Below, piece after piece: positions 5,986-12,544 of a stretch of 17,340 nt of DNA (its first letter is position 1; the number at the start of each line of letters is the position of its first letter). Source of the stretch: CAZGWJ01 sp964529445 (GTDB lineage: Bacteria; Oederibacteriota; Muellerivitia; Muellerivitales; Muellerivitaceae); NCBI GenBank assembly GCA_964529445.1, contig CAZGWJ010000058.1, positions 1-17,340 of the forward strand. The letters run 5' to 3'. The position numbers and the translations under genes are program-made. The notes under the pieces were generated by a model. It had not been told where the DNA came from, did not search any database, and worked only from the letters and a program-made list of their open reading frames with translations.

Positions 5986-7491
5986 TCATGCGGTTGGTTT
6001 GTTCAGGTCGTCCGAATAATCCCTCACGTGGCCCAGGAGGGACTTCAAGCCCCGGAAAAGGAGGTTCACTTCGTCGAGCGAACGGACCGTCAGGACCTGC
6101 CTCGCCGCATAGGGGAACCGCCTCATGAGGGACCACGTCCTCTTGCACCACTCGGCCCCGTCGACGGGGGCCTTCAGGATGGGATGACCCATATCATACC
6201 GCTCGTACTCCGTTTCTCCCACCAAAAGCCAACCCTTGCGGACGGCCTCGTGCCAGAGGGGGGAGCCGGGGTAGGGAAGCACGACCGAGGCCTGGAGGCA
6301 GTCCCCGGTGCGGGTCTTGTAGTCCAGGAGTTCCCGTGCGACCTCGTAGGTCTTTCGAGCTTCTTCTTCGCCCTCCCAGGGGTATCCGAACATGATCGTC
6401 ATCAGGATGCGCATGCCCCGGTCCTTGGCCATCCGAACGCCGCGCCGGATGAGGTTGACGTCCTCGCACTTGGCCAGGCGCTTCAGGGTCGCGTCGTTGC
6501 CGGATTCCAGGCCGATCTTCAGGAGGCGCCATCCGCAGGCCGCCATCAGGTCCAAGGATTGCTCCGTCACGATGTCGGCCCGGCAATTGGAAGAGATGCG
6601 GATGCGGCCCAGAAGGTTGCGCGATTTCAACTCGTCGAGGAAGGCCCTCAACCAGTCCACGTCGTAGATGGGACCGGATTCGTTGTCGTCGAAGAACTCG
6701 CGGGTGCCGTAGCGGCGGTGCACGTTCTCCATCTCGGTGGCCACGTTGGCGGGAGAACGCAGGCGGGCCGTGCGTCCCCAGAGCGCGTGCTGCCAGATGC
6801 AGAAGGTGCAGACGCCGACCCCGGCGCTTCCGTGGCCCTTGCCGGAACCGCAGCCGCGGCCGGTGAGGATGTAGGCCGCACCCGGCAGGAGATAGGCCTC
6901 GCCGTATTCCTGGAAACGGGTGAGTTCCCGGTCGATGAAGGGGTTCCGGTCGAGGTGGGGTTCCAGGCGTGCCGGACCGGTCGAGGTCGGCCGACCGGAG
7001 GCGTCGCGGAACCAGACGCCGTGGGGCATGGCGCCCCTGTCCGCCAGGTGTTCCGCGATCGCCGTTCCCGTGAAGTCGTAGTCGCCTCCCGTCAGGATGT
7101 AGTCGGCTTCCGAGTTCTCGAGGGATTCCGCGGGGAAACAGGTGACATGGTCGCCCATGAGGACGGCCTTCGTTCCGGGAAGATCCCGCTTCAGGGCGGC
7201 CACGTATTCCCAATGGCGGCGCACGACGGGGGCCTTGGTTTCGAGGAAAACGAGGTCGGGGGCGAAGGCCTTCACCTCCCGGTCGAAGGCATCGTCCGTG
7301 AAGCGGCGGTTGATGCCGTCCAGCCAGAGCACTTCGTGCCCCGCGGCCTTCAGGTCGGTGGCCAGGTGCGCGGGCACGAGCGGGAAGATCCGGACCTCCC
7401 GGCTCTTCGAGAACTTGAACTGGCGGTTCTGTCCGAGGAGGGGGAATTGGCCGTCCTTTCGGAACGGCGGATAGAGGACGGCGACTTTCAT
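5986..7491 (-). CDS. Radical SAM protein 2 with atypical CX13CX2C cluster motif
   Basis: A 501-residue protein with a cobalamin-binding-like N-terminal domain (KVAVLYPPF at 2-10, PAHLATDLKAAGHEVLWLDG at 40-59) and a radical SAM barrel. The cluster motif is unusual. ILTGRGC ends at C214, then a 13-residue glycine-rich spacer precedes C228 and C231 (VCTFCIW), where relatives have CX3CX2C. The rest of the barrel is normal: EFFDDNESGP (about 265-275), RISSNCRADI, LLKIGLESGND and ILMTIMFGYPWEGE. ATG 7489-7491 has GAGG seven bases upstream. The small membrane protein follows within 10 bases. Reaction unknown; family call firm, and whether the expanded motif binds a normal cluster is open. Confidence 0.85.
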   Translation of the reverse strand: MKVAVLYPPFRKDGQFPLLGQNRQFKFSKSREVRIFPLVPAHLATDLKAAGHEVLWLDGINRRFTDDAFDREVKAFAPDLVFLETKAPVVRRHWEYVAALKRDLPGTKAVLMGDHVTCFPAESLENSEADYILTGGDYDFTGTAIAEHLADRGAMPHGVWFRDASGRPTSTGPARLEPHLDRNPFIDRELTRFQEYGEAYLLPGAAYILTGRGCGSGKGHGSAGVGVCTFCIWQHALWGRTARLRSPANVATEMENVHRRYGTREFFDDNESGPIYDVDWLRAFLDELKSRNLLGRIRISSNCRADIVTEQSLDLMAACGWRLLKIGLESGNDATLKRLAKCEDVNLIRRGVRMAKDRGMRILMTIMFGYPWEGEEEARKTYEVARELLDYKTRTGDCLQASVVLPYPGSPLWHEAVRKGWLLVGETEYERYDMGHPILKAPVDGAEWCKRTWSLMRRFPYAARQVLTVRSLDEVNLLFRGLKSLLGHVRDYSDDLNKPTA

Positions 7492-7514
7492 GAGAGAACC
7501 TCACTGAAAAGGGG

Positions 7515-7657
7515 ACCGCAGAGTCGCAGAGTCGCAGAGAAAGGCGCTCGGTGAATGTAAGGCGAATAAAACACAGGTCGTTCCTTGGGTCAGAAAGGCA
7601 GCATGGCTTTTGAGATCGAAACGGATAGCTGTTCACTGCGTCTCTGCGACTCTGCGG
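7515..7657. repeat. Inverted octamer-arm element 2 (cgcagag type)
   Basis: The left arm (7517-7540) has units cgcagagt, cgcagagt, cgcagaga. The right arm (7633-7656), read on the - strand, has cgcagagt, cgcagaga and a degenerate cgcagtga. Arms are 92 bp apart. It fills the gap between the UXS-like gene (stop codon 12 bp from the right arm) and radical SAM 2. The interior (7541-7632) holds no gene I can support. Confidence 0.75.
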
Positions 7658-7669
7658 TGAACGTTTCGG

Positions 7670-8617
7670 TTACATCCGTTCCTTGTAGTAGGCGATCGTG
7701 CGGGCCAGGCCCTCCGCGAGGGACACCTTGGGGCTCCAGCCTAAAACCTTTTTGGCCCTCGAGATGTCCGGCCGGCGCTTCACGGGGTCGTCCTGGGGCA
7801 TCGGCTTGTGGACGATGCGGGCGCGGCCCCTTCCGCAGAGCGTCTGCACGGTTTTTGCGAACTGCAGGATGGTGGTCTCGTTGGGGTTGCCCAGGTTGAA
7901 GACGTTGCCCCGCGTATCCGGTTTCGACATGGCGGCCCAGATGCCTTCCACGAGGTCCGAGACGTAGCAGAAACTGCGGGTCTGGGCCCCACGCCCGTAG
8001 ACCGTCAGCGGCTTTCCACGGAGGGCCTGGTTGATGAAATTCGACACCACGCGCCCGTCGGTTTCGTTGAGGCGGGGGCCGTAGGTGTTGAAGATGCGAA
8101 TGAGCCGGGCGTCCACACCGAACTTGTGGACGTACTCGTACACCAGGGCCTCCCCAAGGCGTTTGCTTTCGTCGTAACAGGAACGGGGACCGAAGGAATT
8201 CACGTTACCCCAGTAGGTCTCGACCTGGGGATGCACGCTGGGGTTGCCGTACACCTCGGAGGTCGATGCGAAGAGGAGCCGGGCGCCCTTCACCCGGCAC
8301 CATTCGAGGAGCAGGTGGGTTCCCACCGAGTTGGCGCGGATGGTGGCCAGCGAGTTCTGCTGGTAGCCGACCGGGGAGGCGGGGGAAGCCAGGTGGAAGA
8401 GGTGCCGGGCCTTGGCGACGCCCTTCGGCAGGGGGCGGGTCACGTCGTGCCGGACGAAACGGAAACGGGGGTCCCTCTTCAAGTGGGCGATGTTCTCGAT
8501 GCGGCCCGTGATGAGGTTGTCCACGCAGGTGACGCGGTGGCCGCGATGGAGGAGGGCTTCGCAGAGGTGTGAACCCACGAACCCTGCGCCGCCGGTGACG
8601 ATGGAATGGATCCGCAT
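7670..8617 (-). CDS. UDP-glucuronate decarboxylase-like extended SDR
   Basis: A 315-residue protein close to the bacterial UDP-xylose synthase (UXS) / dTDP-glucose dehydratase branch. It has the NAD-binding TGGAGFVGSH at 8-17, LFHLASPASPVGY at about 73-85, ASTSEVYGNP at 117-126, catalytic Y148-xxx-K152 (CYDESK) and RIFNTYGPR. LASPASP and the PQVETYWGNVNS-type loop favour UXS, which converts UDP-glucuronate to UDP-xylose in the cytoplasm for envelope glycans. I chose ATG 8615-8617 because the fold starts there and AAGGA lies seven bases upstream; a reading 25 codons longer adds no conserved sequence. It lies between radical SAM 3 and radical SAM 2, both on the same strand. A dTDP- or UDP-glucose dehydratase activity is the main alternative. 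Confidence 0.88.
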   Translation of the reverse strand: MRIHSIVTGGAGFVGSHLCEALLHRGHRVTCVDNLITGRIENIAHLKRDPRFRFVRHDVTRPLPKGVAKARHLFHLASPASPVGYQQNSLATIRANSVGTHLLLEWCRVKGARLLFASTSEVYGNPSVHPQVETYWGNVNSFGPRSCYDESKRLGEALVYEYVHKFGVDARLIRIFNTYGPRLNETDGRVVSNFINQALRGKPLTVYGRGAQTRSFCYVSDLVEGIWAAMSKPDTRGNVFNLGNPNETTILQFAKTVQTLCGRGRARIVHKPMPQDDPVKRRPDISRAKKVLGWSPKVSLAEGLARTIAYYKERM

Positions 8618-8642
8618 TGGATGGTCCTTGCCGTTTCGTGGC

Positions 8643-8656
8643 GGGCTGTCCAGCCC
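8643..8656. repeat. Small GC-rich inverted repeat upstream of the UXS-like gene
   Basis: gggctg (8643-8648) and cagccc (8651-8656) are perfect inverted copies around two bases, about 26 bp upstream of the ATG of the UXS-like gene. No T-run follows on either strand, so it is not a standard terminator. Role unknown. Confidence 0.35.
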
Positions 8657-8692
8657 ACCCGGAAGAATCAATAATCTAACACAAATACACAT

Positions 8693-8792
8693 CCAACGCG
8701 AAGCCGCGAAGCCGCGAAGAAAGACAATTTCATTCGGTCTGGAGAATCAAAATGTCCGTAAAACTTCGCCGTTCTTCGCGACTTCGCGTTGG
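8693..8792. repeat. Inverted octamer-arm element 3 (cgcgaag type)
   Basis: The left arm is ccaa followed by cgcgaagc, cgcgaagc, cgcgaaga (8697-8720). The right arm (8764-8792), read on the - strand, is ccaa, cgcgaagt, cgcgaaga, then an off-register acggcgaag. Both outer ends carry ccaa, giving sharply matched termini. The arms are 43 bp apart. It sits between radical SAM 3 (stop) and the UXS-like gene (start). Confidence 0.75.
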
Positions 8793-8811
8793 CTTTGTAT
8801 TGTCCCGTCTT

Positions 8812-10272
8812 CTATCTGACCCAGACCATGCCGCCGAATTTCACCGACAGGCGGCTGAAGATGGCGTGGCCCAGGCGGGTGTTGGTCACGAAGCGGCGGC
8901 CCCATTCGTTCACGAAGGGGATACGGGCCAGAAAGTAGGCGATCGTGCCGAGCGTCTTGCCCATGCGGTAGCGAAGGACGCTCTTCTCGTAGAGGTTCCG
9001 GGCGCGTTCAAGGACCCAGATCCGCTGTTTTCGCGGGAATTCGGATGTCTCGAAAATGGGTTCCCGGGAGTTGTAGGACATGTCGGTCAGGTAGTTCGGA
9101 TTGAGGAGGGTCGCGTTCTTCTCCACCCACTCGTAGAGTTCGGTGCCTGGGTAGGGCGTGTTGTTGTAGAAGTTGATGAACTGGGCCGGGAGACCCGCGG
9201 CCATTTTCAGGCTCATCTTGGCTTCCTCGAAGGTTTCGGTGGGGTGTCCCACGATGAAATTTACCGAGCAGTTGATGCCGGCCTTCACGGTCAGGTCCAC
9301 GGCCCGCGTGACCATGGGCACCGTCAGGGCCTTGTGGATGACCTGGAGCACACGGGGGCTTCCCGACTCGCAGCCGTAGGAGATGAGACGGCAGCCGGAG
9401 CGCTTCATGAGGTCCAGCATCTCCGAATCCACGGCATTGACCCGCATGCCGTTGTACAGCTCCCACGTGATGTCGAGATCGGCGTCGATCACGCGCCGGC
9501 AGATGTCCTTCACGCGGTCGGGCTTGAAGTTGAAGACGTCGTCGTTCACCTGGAAGTGGCGCCATCCCTTCCCGTGCCAATGCCGCAGTTCCTCCAGCAC
9601 CTTCTCCGGGGAGCGTGCCCGGAAATGGCTCCCCATCGTGACGGGTACGGAACAGAACACGCAACGGTAGGGACAGCCGCGCTGCGTGATGAAAGGGAGC
9701 GATTTCGCCTGGGCACAGGGGTAACGCTCCATGCCGAATGATTCGTAGTCGGGATAGGGCAGGGCGTCGAGGTCAGAAAGAGGGGCGCGGTCCGGGTTTT
9801 CCCGCAATTGCGATCCCTCTCTCCACAGGAGCCCCTTCACGCCTGCCAGGTCGGGCTTCGGGGAGGCGAGGGCCTGGAGGAGTTCCAGTGTGGTTTCCTC
9901 GCCCTCGTGCTTCACGGCCAGGTCCGCCGGGGTGTCCTGCAGGACCTTGAGCCGCGTTACCGACACATGGGGTCCGCCCATGACCACGGGCGACTTCGTG
10001 AGGGATTTGATGCGAGAGACCAGGGAATAGACGTGGTTGAGGGAATAGCTGAAGGCCGTGACGCCCACAAGGTCGTAGCCGTTCTTGAGGAGTTCGGGAA
10101 GCTTCTCGGCCCCGTCCATGCGCTCGTCGTAGAGGTCGACATGGACGCCCTTGGATTTCAGGTACGAGGAAAGGTAGGCAACGCCCGTGTGCGGATGCCC
10201 CGGTACCGCGTTGGCGTCACCGAAGATGGAGCGCAGGTTCGAGACGGTCAGGAGGATGGAAGACAATTTCAA
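8812..10272 (-). CDS. Cobalamin-binding-type radical SAM protein 3
   Basis: A 486-residue class B radical SAM enzyme. The N-terminal domain has the family hallmarks GHPHTGVAYLSSYLKSKG (25-42), VVMGGPHVS (96-104) and KHEGEETT (121-128). The barrel begins ITQRGCPYRCVFC, with C200, C204 and C207 in CX3CX2C spacing. LISYGCESGSPRVL and SVNFIVGHPTET follow. Its C-terminal region is basic and may bind membrane. No ATG is available near the start: the frame has a stop at 10309-10311, and TTG 10270-10272 (or TTG 10264-10266) is the likely initiator, with no strong Shine-Dalgarno sequence, so expression may be low. Substrate unknown. It is similar in plan to the other two radical SAM proteins but clearly divergent in sequence. 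Confidence 0.87.
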   Translation of the reverse strand: MKLSSILLTVSNLRSIFGDANAVPGHPHTGVAYLSSYLKSKGVHVDLYDERMDGAEKLPELLKNGYDLVGVTAFSYSLNHVYSLVSRIKSLTKSPVVMGGPHVSVTRLKVLQDTPADLAVKHEGEETTLELLQALASPKPDLAGVKGLLWREGSQLRENPDRAPLSDLDALPYPDYESFGMERYPCAQAKSLPFITQRGCPYRCVFCSVPVTMGSHFRARSPEKVLEELRHWHGKGWRHFQVNDDVFNFKPDRVKDICRRVIDADLDITWELYNGMRVNAVDSEMLDLMKRSGCRLISYGCESGSPRVLQVIHKALTVPMVTRAVDLTVKAGINCSVNFIVGHPTETFEEAKMSLKMAAGLPAQFINFYNNTPYPGTELYEWVEKNATLLNPNYLTDMSYNSREPIFETSEFPRKQRIWVLERARNLYEKSVLRYRMGKTLGTIAYFLARIPFVNEWGRRFVTNTRLGHAIFSRLSVKFGGMVWVR

Positions 10273-10393
10273 CCCCGGGGCCTGTGGTTCATGGGACGAG
10301 GTTACCCGTCACAAAGGCTTAAATCAACGTCAACGATAAGGCTGACGGCGAAATACAAAGCCAACCCCGACCCCCGATGGGGTCGGTGGGCAC

Positions 10394-10418
10394 GGTGCGC
10401 ATTTGCGATTTGCGCACC
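10394..10418. repeat. Hairpin-forming inverted repeat upstream of radical SAM 3
   Basis: ggtgcgca (10394-10401) and tgcgcacc (10411-10418) are perfect 8-bp inverted copies around a 9-base centre that itself contains tttgcg. It lies 120 bp upstream of the radical SAM 3 start and immediately beside octamer element 4. No T-run follows, so it is not an obvious terminator. Confidence 0.5.
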
Positions 10419-10425
10419 TACCTCA

Positions 10426-10518
10426 CGCGAAATCGCAAAGCCGCGAAGGAAGGCTCTCTATACTGTTGGCAAATATAAGTGGGGATAAACTTCGCCGTTC
10501 TTCGCGGCTTCGCGTTGG
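10426..10518. repeat. Inverted octamer-arm element 4 (cgcgaag type)
   Basis: The left arm (10426-10449) has units cgcgaaat, cgcaaagc, cgcgaagg. The right arm (10490-10518), read on the - strand, is ccaa, cgcgaagc, cgcgaaga, then acggcgaag. The right arm is nearly identical to that of element 3, including the off-register acggcgaag unit and the ccaa end. The arms are 40 bp apart. It occupies the gap between the NHL gene stop and the radical SAM 3 start. Confidence 0.75.
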
Positions 10519-10544
10519 ATGTGAATGTTCCTTGGGTGGCAGCT

Positions 10545-11693
10545 TTATCTTACGGGGTAGCCGGGTCCGCCGTAGAGCCCGGAGTCCACGGGCGTGGGGG
10601 TGGGGAATCCCTGGATGACCGCATTCTGCTTGCCGAGGGGCTTCAAGCGGACCAGCATGTCGTTCTGCATGTCCGTGACGTAGAGGCGACCCGTCCGGTC
10701 GGATGCGATGCCACGGAAGTGGGGAAGGCGCTTGGCGCCCGGAAGCGGTTCGTCCGGCCTCCATTCGCCGACGGGTTCGAAGCGGGGATTGAGAAAGAGC
10801 ACCCGGGCATTCACGCCGTCCGCGATGGCGATGATGCCGGAGGGCGTGATGGCCACGCCTCCGGGCTCCTTGAACTGGCCCGGTCCGTCGCCGTACCAGC
10901 CGAACATCGTGACCGGGCTCCCCTGGTCGTTGAAGACCTGGTAGCGGTAGTTCTCGGTGTCGGCCACGACGGCCTGATCGATGATGTTCAACTCGAACCC
11001 GAGCGGGAACTTCAGTTGTCCCTGTTCCTTGCCGAACGCGCCCCACTGGTTCTTGTAGCCGCCCATGCCGCTGAAGATCTGGACGCGGTTGTTGCCGCTG
11101 TCGAGAACCCAGAGATTGCCGTAGCGGTCCAGGTCGAGGTCGCGGGGCTGGTCGAATTGTCCGTTGCCGTTGCCGCGCTCCCCCCAGCTTCCCGCAACGA
11201 GCCCCTTCGAGTCCAGGACGACGATGCGATGGTTGAGGCGGTCGGCTACGTAGAGCTTCTTCAGGGGAAGTGCGAGGACCCCGACCGGATGGTTGAACTG
11301 CGGAGGGTTGCGCCAGGTGGCGGACGGGCCGAAGGAGCCGATGGACTTGAGGGGTTTTCCCTCGGCATCCCAGACCAGGATCCGATTGTTCCCGGAATCG
11401 GCGATGTAGATCTCCCCCTCCTCCGAGACGTCCACGCCCTCGGGAGCCTGGAGCTGGTTGAGGGCGGATCCGGTGGAGCCCCAGGCCGCATCGTAGGCGT
11501 AGAGGGCGGCGGCGCCGACCGGGGTTGCGAGTGGGGTGGCGGTGGGGGTCGGGGTGGGGGGTAGCGTCTTCTCCTTCACCTTCTTGACCGGTTTGGGACG
11601 GGGTGTGGCGGCAGGGATGGCCGGGCGGCCCGCGGCCAGGGTGACGTCCATGGCGAAGAGGAGGAGCAGCAGAAGGGAGCAGGCGCGTTTCAT
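10545..11693 (-). CDS. Exported NHL-repeat beta-propeller protein
   Basis: A 382-residue protein with a signal peptide (basic MKR, hydrophobic 6-15, likely cleavage after LAA at about 21) and a Lys/Pro/Thr-rich linker (about 22-60, including PPTPTPTATPLATP). About six NHL units follow, e.g. PEGVDVSEEGEIYIADSGNN, RDLDLDRYGNLWVLDSGNN and GGVAITPSGIIAIADGVN. Six NHL units form a beta-propeller that usually binds protein, glycan or RNA; outside the cytoplasm a binding or scaffold role is likely. No lipobox is present. ATG 11691-11693 lacks a clear Shine-Dalgarno sequence. It is the first gene of the long - strand run, and the terminator of the DksA-like gene separates it from the genes upstream. 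The Pro/Thr linker style is shared with the large surface protein at the end of the window. Confidence 0.85.
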   Translation of the reverse strand: MKRACSLLLLLLFAMDVTLAAGRPAIPAATPRPKPVKKVKEKTLPPTPTPTATPLATPVGAAALYAYDAAWGSTGSALNQLQAPEGVDVSEEGEIYIADSGNNRILVWDAEGKPLKSIGSFGPSATWRNPPQFNHPVGVLALPLKKLYVADRLNHRIVVLDSKGLVAGSWGERGNGNGQFDQPRDLDLDRYGNLWVLDSGNNRVQIFSGMGGYKNQWGAFGKEQGQLKFPLGFELNIIDQAVVADTENYRYQVFNDQGSPVTMFGWYGDGPGQFKEPGGVAITPSGIIAIADGVNARVLFLNPRFEPVGEWRPDEPLPGAKRLPHFRGIASDRTGRLYVTDMQNDMLVRLKPLGKQNAVIQGFPTPTPVDSGLYGGPGYPVR

Positions 11694-11770
11694 GGGTTCA
11701 TGCTATCGCCCGGAAGGGGGGGCGTCAATCCATCCCTGGCCGAGCCGGGAAATGCCGATCCTCGAAATGA

Positions 11771-11804
11771 AAAAGCCCGGTCCCCTCGCGGGTACCGGGC
11801 TTTT
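11771..11804 (-). terminator. Rho-independent terminator of the DksA-like gene
   Basis: Arms aaaagcccggt (11771-11781) and accgggctttt (11794-11804) are perfect 11-bp inverted copies; the 12-base centre can pair further. Read on the - strand the stem ends in five T residues, 45-80 bases after the DksA-like stop. It is nearly symmetrical, so it could also stop + strand transcripts. Confidence 0.88.
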
Positions 11805-11848
11805 CCTAGAAATCCTAAATCCTCGTTTCGAATGGCAGACTGCAGTTG

Positions 11849-12367
11849 TTACCCGTTCTCCGACCGGCTCTGGCAGGCGATGCAGCGAGTGGCCCAGGGG
11901 ATGGCCCTCAGGCGCATCATGGGGATGGGTTTCTGGCAGGTGTCGCAACGCCCGTAGGAAGCGTCCTCGAAACGGGAAAGCGCACGGTCGATGCGTTCGA
12001 TCTCGATCCGGTCGTTCTCCATGAGGGTGACGGAGAGATGCTGGTTCAACTCGCCGGAGCCGTGGTCGGCCAGGTCGCCAGGCGTGTTCTGGTTGTCGGC
12101 CATGTCGTCCCGAAGGTCGTTTTCCAGGTTCCCGACCTGTCCGGTAATCTCGTATTTGCGATCCTGGAGCTTCTTCATCAGGGGGACGTAGGAGGGGTTC
12201 AACTTCAGGAACTTCTGTTTCGACATGACCGGAACGGGTTTGGGTTGCGGCGCGCGGACCTGTTTCGGCGCTGTCCGCTTGGGGACGGACTTTTTTGCAG
12301 GCCGGGCGATCTTACGGGTTTTCGGCTTCGAGACCTTCTTCGACGCTTTCTTCTTGGCGGGAGCCAT
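11849..12367 (-). CDS. DksA/TraR-type zinc-finger regulator with basic N-terminal tail
   Basis: The 172-residue protein has two parts. Residues 1-48 are a Lys/Pro/Ala-rich, histone-H1-like tail (MAPAKKKASKKVSKPK...). Residues 49-172 are a DksA/TraR-type domain: a helical hairpin carrying DLADHG (98-103), equivalent to the DxxDxA coiled-coil tip of DksA with Gly for Ala, and a four-cysteine zinc finger (C141, C144, C162, C165). DksA-family proteins enter the RNA polymerase secondary channel and adjust promoter use, often with ppGpp. ATG 12365-12367 has AGGAGG four bases upstream and a good promoter, so the tail is real; M48 would be the tail-less alternative. It is a single-gene unit with its own terminator. 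The tail could bind DNA or RNA (inference). Confidence 0.87.
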   Translation of the reverse strand: MAPAKKKASKKVSKPKTRKIARPAKKSVPKRTAPKQVRAPQPKPVPVMSKQKFLKLNPSYVPLMKKLQDRKYEITGQVGNLENDLRDDMADNQNTPGDLADHGSGELNQHLSVTLMENDRIEIERIDRALSRFEDASYGRCDTCQKPIPMMRLRAIPWATRCIACQSRSENG

Positions 12368-12430
12368 AACGCCTCCTCTTGGACCTGGGGACCCGGGTAT
12401 CAGGGCGCCGGGGCTGTCTGAAGCGGAGAA

Positions 12431-12459
12431 AGGATAGTGAAGGGAGTGGGGGGTGTCAA
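12431..12459 (-). promoter_or_regulatory. Sigma-70-type promoter of the DksA-like gene
   Basis: On the - strand, TTGACA (12459 to 12454) and TATCCT (12436 to 12431) are separated by exactly 17 bp. It lies about 65 bp upstream of the ATG, which has AGGAGG before it. This is the best-looking promoter in the window. Confidence 0.65.
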
Positions 12460-12544
12460 CGCATTCCTGCGTTGTTTCGGCGTTTATTCAAGCGGCTCAA
12501 AATCGCTGGAACCGGCCCCTTCTGGCGGGGTAGCATGAGCCCCC

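Noticed and set aside
6790..6860. The CX13CX2C motif as a result of a frameshift
   Set aside because: The frame is continuous through both sides, and conserved residues lie in the same frame before and after it.
8618..8692. Upstream extension of the UXS-like protein by 25 residues
   Set aside because: The added residues are not conserved in type, and the ATG at 8615-8617 has an AAGGA signal and starts the Rossmann fold directly.
10394..10418. Hairpin as a rho-independent terminator
   Set aside because: No T-run follows on either strand.
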